Both the position numbers and the translations under genes were made by a program. Below the pieces are notes generated by a model that was given only the letters and a program-made list of their open reading frames with translations, had not been told where the DNA came from and did not search any database. Shown here piece by piece: positions 19,466-27,865 of a stretch of DNA of 64,000 bases. Positions within the stretch are counted from its first letter, which is position 1; every line of letters starts with the position of its first letter. The stretch is taken from the NCBI RefSeq assembly GCF_001612805.1, contig NZ_BDBD01000019.1, forward strand, positions 248,001-312,000. The letters are read 5' to 3'. The stretch is from Nocardia coubleae NBRC 108252. Its GTDB lineage: Bacteria; Actinomycetota; Actinomycetes; Mycobacteriales; Mycobacteriaceae.

Positions 19466-20626
19466 TTATCCGGTGACGGAGATGGACGGGTCGAGGAATT
19501 CCTTGGTGACGAGATCCGATGCCCGCAGGCCGGACGGCACATTCGCCCCACCCGCGCGCAGAATGGGCGCGAACTCGTCGATGATGCGCTGCACGCGGGC
19601 CTCGTCGAAGCTGCCGAGCACACCGTCGCTGTCGTTGCCGATCAGGCCGCCGTCGATCAGCGCCTCGGAGCCGAACGCGGCGAGCTCGGCGCTGTAGGGG
19701 CTGAGCTTGGGGTTCTGCTCGACCACATCGACGACCACCTCGTCGACATGCGTCGAATCGGCCCGGAATTCGGCGGTGGCCCGCTGGATCATCGGCACCA
19801 ATTTCTGCAGGCAGGGCCGCAATTCGGCGAGTTTGTCCGCCCGGACGTTCACCGTGCGGGCGTATCCCTCGTAGCCGACATCCTTGAGCAGCTGGTAGCG
19901 CACGGGCTTGTTCCAGGCGCGCACCTCGTGTTCGTAGGTGTAGGGCTCGGCGTTGACGAAACCCTGCTGCGCGAACGACGGATCGGTGACGAACCGGGAC
20001 GGCGAATTGTCGTAGGAGGCGTCGATCTGTTCGGCTTTCACCAGGCCACGCGCCACCAGCCAGTCCGGGTACAGCTGTCCCTTGGACACCACGATCGGCT
20101 TGCCGGACCGGCCGATATCGGCGATCCCCTGCCAGCCGGGATTGGTCGCCGGATCCCACATCAGCATCTGCGGGCTGTTGCGCAGCAAGGTGGTGACCGC
20201 CAGGATCGGCTGCTGCCCGGCGGCGGCGATGGCGTGCTCGGAGTGGGCGAGACCGAGGGTGATGCTCTCGTCGACGTACATCTGCGACGGCACGGTCTGG
20301 AAGCCGATGGCCGGTCCGCCCGCCCGGATCTCGAGTTCCACCCCGGTGTCCTTGCCCGCGGTGACGAGCGGGCCGGTGATCCTGTTGTTGTCGGCGTCGA
20401 CGGTGTAGCCGGGACCGAGCAGGCCGAAGATCGGACCGGAGTCGGTTTCCGGGGCCCATTGCAGCTGCACGACAACGGTATCCGGGCAGACACCGGCCAG
20501 CCGTTGTTCGGCGGGTGCGGGCTCGAGGGCGACGGCTGTGTCGTCACCGGTTTCGCCGGAACAGGCGGCGAGGGTGAGGGCCAAGGCCGCGATACCGAGG
20601 CGGCGCAGGGGGCGTGCGTTTTTCAT
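19466..20626 (-). CDS. ABC transporter substrate-binding lipoprotein (NMT1/THI5/SsuA-like)
   Basis: This 386-residue protein has a signal sequence and lipobox (LTLAAC, Cys about 22) followed by a periplasmic-binding-type fold: VVVQLQWAPETDSGPIFG at the start and QQPILAVTTLLRN and GRSGKPIVVSKGQ in the core. The NMT1/SsuA group binds thiamine precursors, pyrimidines, sulfonates, nitrate or riboflavin analogues. The conserved KWxPxxxxxG pattern is replaced by QWAPETDSGPIFG. It is longer than usual SsuA (about 320). The gene is 11 bp after the permease and 11 bp before the oxygenase. The ligand is unknown. Confidence 0.88.
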   Translation of the reverse strand: MKNARPLRRLGIAALALTLAACSGETGDDTAVALEPAPAEQRLAGVCPDTVVVQLQWAPETDSGPIFGLLGPGYTVDADNNRITGPLVTAGKDTGVELEIRAGGPAIGFQTVPSQMYVDESITLGLAHSEHAIAAAGQQPILAVTTLLRNSPQMLMWDPATNPGWQGIADIGRSGKPIVVSKGQLYPDWLVARGLVKAEQIDASYDNSPSRFVTDPSFAQQGFVNAEPYTYEHEVRAWNKPVRYQLLKDVGYEGYARTVNVRADKLAELRPCLQKLVPMIQRATAEFRADSTHVDEVVVDVVEQNPKLSPYSAELAAFGSEALIDGGLIGNDSDGVLGSFDEARVQRIIDEFAPILRAGGANVPSGLRASDLVTKEFLDPSISVTG

Positions 20627-20637
20627 GGCGGTTCCTT

Positions 20638-21486
20638 CTAGTGGGCCGAGTCGTGCCAGCGGCCGACGCTGACCTTCTGGATCAGCGTGAAAACGGTGAA
20701 CACGAGCACCCCGAACAGGGCGGCGAGCAGGAGCGCGCCGATGAGGTCCTCGGATTGGAGCCGAGCGCGGTAGGTGTCGAGCAGGGTGCCGATGCCCGGT
20801 TTGCCCTGCGCGAAGAACATGTCGCCGATGATCGCGCCGGTAACAGAAAGCCCTGCGGCCGTGCGTAAACCGGTCAGGGTGGAGGGCAGGGCGGCCGGTA
20901 GTTGCAGCGACCAGAGCCTGCGCAGGCGCCCGGCGCGGCCGAGGGTGAACAGCTCGCGCAGGTTCGCGTCGACCGATTTGATGCCGAACAACGTCATCGC
21001 GATGATCGGATGAATGGCGATGAGCACACAGACCGTGGTCCGCGCGGCGAAACCGTAACCGAGCCACAGCCCGATCAGCGGGACCACGGCGAGCACCGGA
21101 ATCGCCTGCAGCACCACGGCATACGGGTAGACGACGTTCTCGATCGGTTTGGCCTGGCTCATCAGCACCGCGATGGCGACACCGAGCACGGCCGAGATCA
21201 GCAGCCCGGTGAGCGCGACCCGCGCGGTCACCGCCAGCGCCTCACCCATCACCTCGAGCTTCTTCGGGTCGGCCAGCGACTCGGTGAACACCACATGCGG
21301 TGGTGGCAGCAGGAAGCGGCGACCTTCGCTGAGTACCAGCATCGACACGGCGTACCAGGCGGCGAGGGCAAGGGCGATCGAAATAGTCGGCGCCGCAAGG
21401 GCCTTGCCGATCTTGCGCAGGCGTGCGGTGGACAGCTCGGCCCCCGGCTTCGCCGGTACCACGGCCCGGGCGGCGATACTCACCAT
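20638..21486 (-). CDS. ABC transporter permease (SsuC/TauC/ThiX type)
   Basis: This 282-residue membrane protein has about six helices and the inner-membrane permease loop LFTLGRAGRLRRLWSLQLPA followed by LPSTLTGLRTAAGLS, which is the EAA-like coupling motif that docks to the ATPase. It belongs to the binding-protein-dependent transport family typical of taurine, sulfonate, nitrate and hydroxymethylpyrimidine importers. The ATG overlaps the end of the ATPase gene by one base, so the two are coupled. Confidence 0.93.
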   Translation of the reverse strand: MVSIAARAVVPAKPGAELSTARLRKIGKALAAPTISIALALAAWYAVSMLVLSEGRRFLLPPPHVVFTESLADPKKLEVMGEALAVTARVALTGLLISAVLGVAIAVLMSQAKPIENVVYPYAVVLQAIPVLAVVPLIGLWLGYGFAARTTVCVLIAIHPIIAMTLFGIKSVDANLRELFTLGRAGRLRRLWSLQLPAALPSTLTGLRTAAGLSVTGAIIGDMFFAQGKPGIGTLLDTYRARLQSEDLIGALLLAALFGVLVFTVFTLIQKVSVGRWHDSAH

Positions 21487-22271
21487 CAGGCAGCCTCTTT
21501 CAACGAGTGCGACACGCGCGCGACGAGTTCGGTGAAGGCGGGATCGAAGCGCAGTTCACGGTCGCGCGGATAGGGCAGGTCGACGTCGATCACCTCGTGC
21601 ACCCGCCCCGGCCGCGCCGACATCACCACCACCCGCGACGCGAGGAACACCGCCTCCGCCACCGAGTGCGTGATGAACAGGGCGGTGAAGGCGTTGTCCC
21701 GGTAGAGGCGGAGCAGCTCCTCCTGCATGGTCAGTCGCGTCATCTCGTCGAGCGCGCCGAGCGGTTCGTCGAGCAGCATCAGCCGCGGTTCCAGCGCCAG
21801 CGCCCTGGCCAGCGAGACCCGCATCCGCATGCCGCCGGAGAGCCTGCGCGGCAGGGCATTCGCGAAGTCGGCCAGCCCGACCGCCTCGATCGCCCGTTCC
21901 ACCCGTGCCCGCCGCACAGCGCGCGGCACCCCGGCCAGCTCCGCCGAGAGTTCGACATTGCGCCGCACCTTGCGCCAGGGCAGCAGGGTGGCTTCCTGGA
22001 AGATGAAGCCGATCGAATTCGTGCGCACCGCAACGGCTCCCGCGCTCACCCGCTCTAGGCCGGCAGCCAGACGGAGCAGGGTGGACTTGCCGCAACCGGA
22101 CGGCCCGACCACGGCGACGAACTCGCCCTCGCGGATATCCAGATCGATGCCGGTGAGGGCCAGGGTGCCGTCGTCACCGCCGAAACGTTTGCCGACGCCC
22201 GCGAAGGAGACCTCGAGTCCGGCGAGCAGCGTCCTCGCGTCCGCGTCGTTCACTGTGTCGTAGAGCGTCAC
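21486..22271 (-). CDS. ABC transporter ATP-binding protein (SsuB/TauB type)
   Basis: This protein of about 261 residues carries Walker A GPSGCGKST, the Q-loop FQEATLLPW, the ABC signature LSGGMRMRVSLARAL, Walker B LMLLDEPLGALD and the H-loop FITHSVAEAVFLASRV. The sequence FQEATLLPWRKV is typical of nitrate/sulfonate/taurine importers. AGGAAGG lies 8 bases before a GTG at 22271, so this is preferred to the GTG at 22280, which is too close to that ribosome-binding site. It powers the adjacent permease and binding protein. Confidence 0.93.
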   Translation of the reverse strand: MTLYDTVNDADARTLLAGLEVSFAGVGKRFGGDDGTLALTGIDLDIREGEFVAVVGPSGCGKSTLLRLAAGLERVSAGAVAVRTNSIGFIFQEATLLPWRKVRRNVELSAELAGVPRAVRRARVERAIEAVGLADFANALPRRLSGGMRMRVSLARALALEPRLMLLDEPLGALDEMTRLTMQEELLRLYRDNAFTALFITHSVAEAVFLASRVVVMSARPGRVHEVIDVDLPYPRDRELRFDPAFTELVARVSHSLKEAA

Positions 22272-22293
22272 CGTGATCACCTTCCTACGGTGG

Positions 22294-22309
22294 ATGTTGC
22301 GTGCAACAT
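22294..22309. promoter_or_regulatory. Palindrome ATGTTGC-GT-GCAACAT upstream of the ABC importer
   Basis: This is a perfect 7-2-7 inverted repeat, 22 bp before the ATPase start codon. A weaker site ACAT-N5-ATGT (22341-22353) lies 31 bp further up. Both are in the 106 bp gap between the amidohydrolase and the importer. The form suits a GntR/FCD dimer, and the operon encodes one. Binding is inferred. Confidence 0.6.
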
Positions 22310-22377
22310 GTGAATGAATTCAGTGTGGACTTGCTTGATTACATGCAATATGTGAGCTGTTTCCGCTGGATTAACAT

Positions 22378-23685
22378 TCATCGCATGTGGATCAGGCGGT
22401 GAGTCAGTTCATCGGTGTCGACCCTTGTGCTGCGGCCGTCGCGGATCACCGCCTCGCCGTCGACCCAGACCGTGTCGACCACGCGCGGTGAAGCGGTCGT
22501 CAGCAGGGTCGCGCCGGGGTCGAGCACAGGAAGACAGGCGAAGTCGCGGTCGAAGCGGACCAGGGTGAGGTCGGCCCGGTCGCCGACGGCGATGCCGGTG
22601 TGTACCGGTCCGCCGAGCACCCGACCGGCCGCACCCGTGGCCATGTGCAACATGCGATCGATGCCGAACAGGTCGGCGCGCCGGTGTGCGGCACGCTGCA
22701 GATACGCGCCCAGGCGCAGAGTCAGGAGCATGTCCTGGGTGTCGTTGCTTGCCGCGCCGTCGACGCCGAGGGTCACGTCGATCCCGGCGGCCAGCATGTC
22801 GCCGATCGGGGCGATGCCGCTGCCGAGGCGCATGTTCGAGATCGGGTTGTAGGAGACGGTGACACCGCGCTCGGCGAAGACCGCGCGACCGTGCGCGTCG
22901 AGGTTCACACAGTGCACGGCGAGCGTGCGCTCCCCGAGGAAGCCGTTGGTGTCGAGGTAGTCGACGGCGCCCATACCGGCGTGCAGGCGGCACATGTCGT
23001 CGTCGGTGGTGGTCTCGAGGACGTGGATCGACACCGTCTTGCCGGTCGACTCGGCGTAGGCGCGGGCCGCCGCCATGCCGTCGGGGGTGAGGCAGCGCGG
23101 GTTGGGCACGGCAAGCGCGGTGGTGATGCGCGAGCCCGCCAGCTGCCGGTCGAGTGCGTCGATATGGGCGAACGCCTCGTCGAGCGGTTGCATCAGGCGC
23201 GGGTCGAGGCCCCATTTTCGGGTGACGTCGGCGCGGTCGGCGATGCCGCGCCCGAGGACCACCCGGATGCCGAGCTCGTCGAGCGCGCGGATCACGGCCT
23301 GGTGGACCTGGTCGGACGGGTTCGGCCACAGGTGCTCGACGACCGTTGTCACCCCGCTGCGCAGCAGTTCCGAGCCACCGGCCAGAGCCGAGAGGTAGGT
23401 CTGTTCAGGAGTGGCGGCGACGGTGTGCTCGCCGACGCAGCGCAACCATTCCAGCAGCGGCAGCCCTTCCCCCACGCCACGAAGTACCGCTTGTTGCAGG
23501 TGGGTATGGGTGTTGACGAAGCCGGGAAGCAGATAGCCGCCCGCACCGTCGAAGCGTGGGAGCGCCGCGTGCTCCTGGTCTGTCCGCAATGCGGCGACCC
23601 GGCCGTCGCGGACGACGACCTCACCAGGCTGCCACCCCTGCGGCGTATAGACGGTGACATCGGTAATGACCACGGACGAACCCAT
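22378..23685 (-). CDS. Amidohydrolase, ATZ/TRZ-cytosine deaminase family
   Basis: This 435-residue metal-dependent hydrolase has N59-T-H60-T-H62 (the HxH metal motif), HVLETTTDD (third His region with Glu), HCVNLD (fourth His) and VDGAASND (metal/catalytic Asp). PGFVNTHTHLQQA and GVTTVVEHLWPN are typical of guanine, 8-oxoguanine, S-adenosylhomocysteine and s-triazine deaminases or hydrolases. The exact substrate cannot be assigned. It is the first gene of a run that continues with the ABC importer, 2OG oxygenase and GntR regulator, all minus strand. Confidence 0.88.
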   Translation of the reverse strand: MGSSVVITDVTVYTPQGWQPGEVVVRDGRVAALRTDQEHAALPRFDGAGGYLLPGFVNTHTHLQQAVLRGVGEGLPLLEWLRCVGEHTVAATPEQTYLSALAGGSELLRSGVTTVVEHLWPNPSDQVHQAVIRALDELGIRVVLGRGIADRADVTRKWGLDPRLMQPLDEAFAHIDALDRQLAGSRITTALAVPNPRCLTPDGMAAARAYAESTGKTVSIHVLETTTDDDMCRLHAGMGAVDYLDTNGFLGERTLAVHCVNLDAHGRAVFAERGVTVSYNPISNMRLGSGIAPIGDMLAAGIDVTLGVDGAASNDTQDMLLTLRLGAYLQRAAHRRADLFGIDRMLHMATGAAGRVLGGPVHTGIAVGDRADLTLVRFDRDFACLPVLDPGATLLTTASPRVVDTVWVDGEAVIRDGRSTRVDTDELTHRLIHMR

Positions 23686-23810
23686 GCGCGCACCCTTTCG
23701 GTTGCGGCTGGTTCGCTCGCCGGGTTCGGCCGAGCACGTCGTCCGTTGCAGCCATGAACGTCGTAGGACCGACCTTAGGAATCCGGTATTTCCCCGGCGT
23801 TAAAGCCGTG

Positions 23811-24917
23811 TCACGGACGGAGGTCGGCCTCGGGGGCGAGGATCTCGACGACCGGGGCGGATTCCGGCTCCAAGAACGCGAGCAGGGCAGTGGCCTCCGA
23901 TTCGACCTCTGCCACTTCGGCTTTCGTCCATGCACGGGTAGGGCTCACGCGGAGGCGGGCGGTTCCCGACTTCACGAAGACTTTGTAGACCCCGGCGGTG
24001 AAGCCGTCGATCAGGACCGGCGAGACATTGGCACCGAAGGAACGCGGGGCGATGGTTTCGCCGATGACGCGGCTGCGGTCCTGGTGGGAGAGCAGCGCGT
24101 TGTCGTACCAGCCGAGCAGGCGCACCGGGGCGGGCAGGTCGGTGTCGGCGAGTTCGAGTTCGGCGGCGTCGTAGAGGGTCCGGCCGCGCTCGTCGGTGTA
24201 GGTGCGGACGCGGTCACCCAGGTCGGCGACCACCTGTTTCATACCGGGTAAGCGCGACCAGGTCTGCATGTCCATGGTCGAGGCCGGCCCGAACGCGCGC
24301 AGGTAGCGCAGGATCAGTTCGGCCACCGGATAGCCCGGGTCGAGCGGGGCGCCCAGCCACGGCTGCACCCGCGACCAGACGGGTCGGCTGTTGTCGCGCC
24401 AGCGGCCACGCGGCGGGGTCTGCAGGACCGGGAGCTGGTAGAGCCAGGTCTGCGACACCGCGCCCGGATCGCGATCCGGGTAGCGGATGGCGGCTTCGGC
24501 GCGCAGGTCGGCGGCCGACATGGGTTCGTCGCCGAGCACCGCCTCCCCGTCGGCACGGACCTGCTCGGGGTCGAGTCCGACCATGGCCCCGTAGTTGAAA
24601 CCCTTACGGAAGGGCACCTTTTCGAGTTCGGGCTGGATGTGCGGGGCGATGCGGAGGGCGTCGGGCGGGGTGACGAGGTGGATGGTGCCGCGCATCAGGG
24701 TGATCCGCACCAGCGTGCGGTCGTCCAATCCGCGCGACACCGTGTCGGGGTCGAAATCGACTGTCCGGCTCCACAAACCGATGAACGGCGGCGGGACATC
24801 CTGCGCCTGCAACCCGACGAGATGCTCGCACATCTGCGGTGTGCTCAGGGTGGACCGTTCGAGGAGGTGCTGCCGCGCGAGCAGCGTCCGGTTCAGTACC
24901 CGATTCGACAACTGCAC
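23811..24917 (-). CDS. AlkZ-like winged-helix protein (HTH_42/DUF1006), candidate DNA glycosylase
   Basis: This 368-residue protein has the repeated winged-helix HTH_42 architecture. LVGLQAQDVPP contains Q37-A38-Q39, matching the QxQ catalytic motif of Streptomyces AlkZ, a glycosylase that unhooks azinomycin interstrand crosslinks. Further family marks are LMRGTIHLV, GRWRDNSRPVW and WYDNALLSHQDRSRVI near the C-terminus. Family members fall into AlkZ-like (QxQ) and AlkX-like (QxD) groups; this is QxQ. No biosynthetic cluster surrounds it, so a general alkylation-repair role is as likely as self-resistance. Confidence 0.82.
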   Translation of the reverse strand: MQLSNRVLNRTLLARQHLLERSTLSTPQMCEHLVGLQAQDVPPPFIGLWSRTVDFDPDTVSRGLDDRTLVRITLMRGTIHLVTPPDALRIAPHIQPELEKVPFRKGFNYGAMVGLDPEQVRADGEAVLGDEPMSAADLRAEAAIRYPDRDPGAVSQTWLYQLPVLQTPPRGRWRDNSRPVWSRVQPWLGAPLDPGYPVAELILRYLRAFGPASTMDMQTWSRLPGMKQVVADLGDRVRTYTDERGRTLYDAAELELADTDLPAPVRLLGWYDNALLSHQDRSRVIGETIAPRSFGANVSPVLIDGFTAGVYKVFVKSGTARLRVSPTRAWTKAEVAEVESEATALLAFLEPESAPVVEILAPEADLRP

Positions 24918-24984
24918 GGCGCGCTCCTTCGATCCCGGCGACGAACCGGACGCTACCCCGGCGGTCCGACAACCTCACACCGAG

Positions 24985-25959
24985 TCAGCGCAGTTGTACG
25001 ACGACCTTGCCGGTCGCGGTCCGGTTGTCCAGGGCCGCAACGGCTTCGGCCGTGCGTTCCAGGGGGTAGAGCACCGGTTCCGGCGCCGTGACGGCACCGG
25101 AGGCGAACAGCGGCTCCAGGTCGGCCCATTGTTCGGCCAGGTAGCCGGGGTGGGTCATCACCCATTCACCCCAGGCCGCGCCGACGACCTCCACGTTCTT
25201 GAGCAGCAGCCGGTTCACCTTCACCGTGGGGATCTCGCCGGCGGTGAACCCGACGACGAGCAACCGGCCACCGCCCGCGAGGCTGCGGATGCTGTCGGTG
25301 AAACGGTCGCCGCCCACCGGGTCGAGCACGATGTCGACGCCTCGCCCGCCGGTGAGGTCCTTGACCGCCGCCAGCCAGCCGTCGGTGAGCACCACGTCGG
25401 TGGCGCCGTTGGCCTTGGCGACCTGCGCCTTGGCCTCGGTGCTCACCACCGCGATCACCCGGCCCGCGCCCAGCGCCTTGGCCAGCCGCAGGGTCGAGGT
25501 GCCGACGCCACCGGCCGCACCGTGCACGAGGACCGTCTCGCCCTCGGCCAGCCTGCCGCGCTTGGTGAGGCAGAAGTGCACGGTCAGGTCGTTGAACAGG
25601 ATGCCCGCACCCGACTCGAGCGACACGTTGTCCGGCAGCTTGAAGACCGCGTCGGCGGGTGCGACCGCCACCTCAGCGACGCCGTTGCCGAGCATGGTCA
25701 GTGCCGCGACGCGGTCACCGGCACGCAGCCCGGACTCGGCGGGCGCCTCACGCACCACGCCACCGACCTCACCGCCGACGACGAACGGCAGACCCGGCTT
25801 CATCTGGTAGAGACCGCGCGTCATCAGGACATCGGGGAAGGCGATCCCGGCGGCGTGCACGTCGATGAGGACACCGCCCGGGTAAGCGACCGGTTCGGGC
25901 AGGTCGACGACCTCGATCGACGACGGACCTTCCAACTTGCTCACCTGAGCTGCACGCAT
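24985..25959 (-). CDS. NADPH:quinone oxidoreductase family (zinc-independent MDR)
   Basis: This 324-residue medium-chain reductase has an N-terminal GroES-like fold (IDVHAAGIAFPDVLMTRGLYQ, then LPFVVGGEVGGVV) and the nucleotide-binding motif VLVHGAAGGVGTSTLRLAKALGA (split here: VHGAAGGVG is the AAxxGVG motif of quinone reductases). The structural and catalytic zinc cysteines of alcohol dehydrogenases are absent. It reduces quinones or enones with NADPH. The start with AGAGAGG 8 bases upstream (25959) is chosen. It follows the kinase gene on the same strand. Confidence 0.9.
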   Translation of the reverse strand: MRAAQVSKLEGPSSIEVVDLPEPVAYPGGVLIDVHAAGIAFPDVLMTRGLYQMKPGLPFVVGGEVGGVVREAPAESGLRAGDRVAALTMLGNGVAEVAVAPADAVFKLPDNVSLESGAGILFNDLTVHFCLTKRGRLAEGETVLVHGAAGGVGTSTLRLAKALGAGRVIAVVSTEAKAQVAKANGATDVVLTDGWLAAVKDLTGGRGVDIVLDPVGGDRFTDSIRSLAGGGRLLVVGFTAGEIPTVKVNRLLLKNVEVVGAAWGEWVMTHPGYLAEQWADLEPLFASGAVTAPEPVLYPLERTAEAVAALDNRTATGKVVVQLR

Positions 25960-26011
25960 CCGGGAAACCTCTCTCGACATCGAACCCCTGTCGAACATAT
26001 CCCGGCCACGC

Positions 26012-27709
26012 TCAGCGATGGGCGAATTCCAGCATCGCCTCACTGGAGAGCACCGAACCACTCTTGATGATCGTCAGGCCCGCAGGCGTGACCTGGTATT
26101 GCGTTCCATCGCTCGGGTTGGTCGCGGTGAATCCGCCGTCACCGGTCGGGACGGGATCGTCGAGTTCGATCGCGTTGCCGTTACGCACCGCGACGCCCTT
26201 GTAGTAGAAGCGGTCGGCCCCGGTGTGGCAGATGACCACCCGCGAGGTGGTGGTGCGCGCGATCGTCATGGCGGCGTCGTTGTCGTTGCAGCGCGGGCCA
26301 CCGCTGAGGAAACCCTGCCCGTCGGCGCCGGTGACGGCCGAATTCAACGGCGGCACAGTGGTTGTGGTCGCTTTCGGCTCCGTCGGCGGTGCCTGCGGAA
26401 CGCCGGTTGGCGCTTCCTGGCTGACCGACACCACCACCGGCGGGGGCACCTGCAGACTGGACGAGGACACCGGCTGACCTGCGCGATCGGTACCGGAATC
26501 GTTGACGCTCAACATCACCCACACCGCCACACCGACCGCGGCCACGACGATCAGCGCGCCGAGCGCACCGGCGAGAATCGGCGTCGCCGAATTCCGCTGC
26601 GGAAGGGGCAGCGGTTCCGACGGATGGGCGTAGGCACCCGAGGAGAACTGGGGGCCGGTGCTCATCCTGGTCTGCTGCCGCCCGGGCTGCGCGAAACCGG
26701 CGATCGGCTGCTGCGGTGCGGACCGGTGCGCCGCGGCGGGTGGCTGAGCAGGCGAGGGAGCGGTCGGCGGCGGTGGTTGCGGCCCGGTGACCCGGGTCTG
26801 CCCGGTGAACGGGCGCGGCGGCGGCTGCTTCACCAGCGGCGTCACCCGCGGGCCGGGAACGGTTGCGGGCGCGTCGCGTTCGGCCTGCACCAGCGCGGCG
26901 CGGGCGGCGCGAGCCAGGTCGCCCGGCGAGCCGTAGCGCTGCTCGGGCCGCTTGGCCATGCCGCGCTCGATCACCGCGTCGAACGCCGACAGCGCCGGAT
27001 CGACCGCACTCGGCCGGGGCGGAGGTGCCATCTGATGCGAACCGATCGCGCCGGCGAGACTGTTCACCGGGAACGGCACCCGTCCCACCAGCGACTCGTA
27101 GAGCACACAGGTGAGCGCGTAGGTGTCGACGGCCGGCGTCATCGGCACGTCCTCGAACCGTTCCGGCGCCATGTACGCCATCGAACCGACCGCGCTGCCC
27201 GCGCTGGTGAGCTGCGGATCGGACGCGCCGTGCGCGATACCGAAGTCGACCAGATAGGCGAACAGGTTGGCCGTGAGCAGGATGTTGGCCGGCTTCACGT
27301 CGCGATGCACCAGGCCGAGCTCGTGGGCGGCATCGAGCGCGGCCGCGATCTGCTCGACCACCTGCACCGCCTCGCCGGGCGTCAGCTTGCCGTGCTGCTG
27401 CAGCCGCTCCTTGAGATCGGAACCGCGCACCAGGCGCATATCGATGTAGAGCACACCGTCGACCTCGCCCCAGTCGTGCACCGGGATGACGTGCGGCTCC
27501 TGCACACTGGCCATCGCATGGGATTCGCGGCGGAAACGCTGCACATAGGTGGGGTCGGCCGCCAGCTCACGATTGAGCACCTTGAGCGCGACGACGCGAT
27601 CCTTGGTGGTGTCGAAAGCCTCGTAGACCTCGCCCATACCGCCGACTCCGAGAAGCCGACGCAACTCATAGCGCCCGAACATCGCGCCTGCCATCGCCCC
27701 GCCGGCCAT
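26012..27709 (-). CDS. Transmembrane serine/threonine protein kinase (Pkn type)
   Basis: This 565-residue protein has an N-terminal Hanks kinase domain (about 13-270): the glycine loop GVGGMGEVYE, K43 in VALKVL, E62, the catalytic loop HRDVKPANIL (H135-R136-D137) and DFG at 155-157, followed by SMAYMAPERF. A proline-rich juxtamembrane linker (about 295-370) leads to one helix (about 376-400), then an extracellular part of about 165 residues with PRCNDNDAAMTIARTTTS and one more cysteine (VICHTG). It is an RD kinase, expected to autophosphorylate its activation loop. The extracellular domain is not PASTA or a beta-propeller. The start could be one of two internal ATGs (27694, 27682). Confidence 0.93.
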   Translation of the reverse strand: MAGGAMAGAMFGRYELRRLLGVGGMGEVYEAFDTTKDRVVALKVLNRELAADPTYVQRFRRESHAMASVQEPHVIPVHDWGEVDGVLYIDMRLVRGSDLKERLQQHGKLTPGEAVQVVEQIAAALDAAHELGLVHRDVKPANILLTANLFAYLVDFGIAHGASDPQLTSAGSAVGSMAYMAPERFEDVPMTPAVDTYALTCVLYESLVGRVPFPVNSLAGAIGSHQMAPPPRPSAVDPALSAFDAVIERGMAKRPEQRYGSPGDLARAARAALVQAERDAPATVPGPRVTPLVKQPPPRPFTGQTRVTGPQPPPPTAPSPAQPPAAAHRSAPQQPIAGFAQPGRQQTRMSTGPQFSSGAYAHPSEPLPLPQRNSATPILAGALGALIVVAAVGVAVWVMLSVNDSGTDRAGQPVSSSSLQVPPPVVVSVSQEAPTGVPQAPPTEPKATTTTVPPLNSAVTGADGQGFLSGGPRCNDNDAAMTIARTTTSRVVICHTGADRFYYKGVAVRNGNAIELDDPVPTGDGGFTATNPSDGTQYQVTPAGLTIIKSGSVLSSEAMLEFAHR

Positions 27710-27865
27710 TCCAGCAGGTTACCGGGCGCCTACAGCACTTGTCATGTACGCCGGTGGGGGCTAGTCCCGGCTCGACGTGAGGGTGTGATCTGCGCACCGT
27801 AAAGTCGAGGGCAGAACTACGCAAGAAGTCGCGGCTCACCTGTGTGGACCGCGCAAGGAGCACAC

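Noticed and set aside
22636-22655. A second copy of the GCAAC palindrome inside the amidohydrolase gene
   Set aside because: It matches only one arm (GTGCAACAT) and lies within coding sequence, so it is probably chance.
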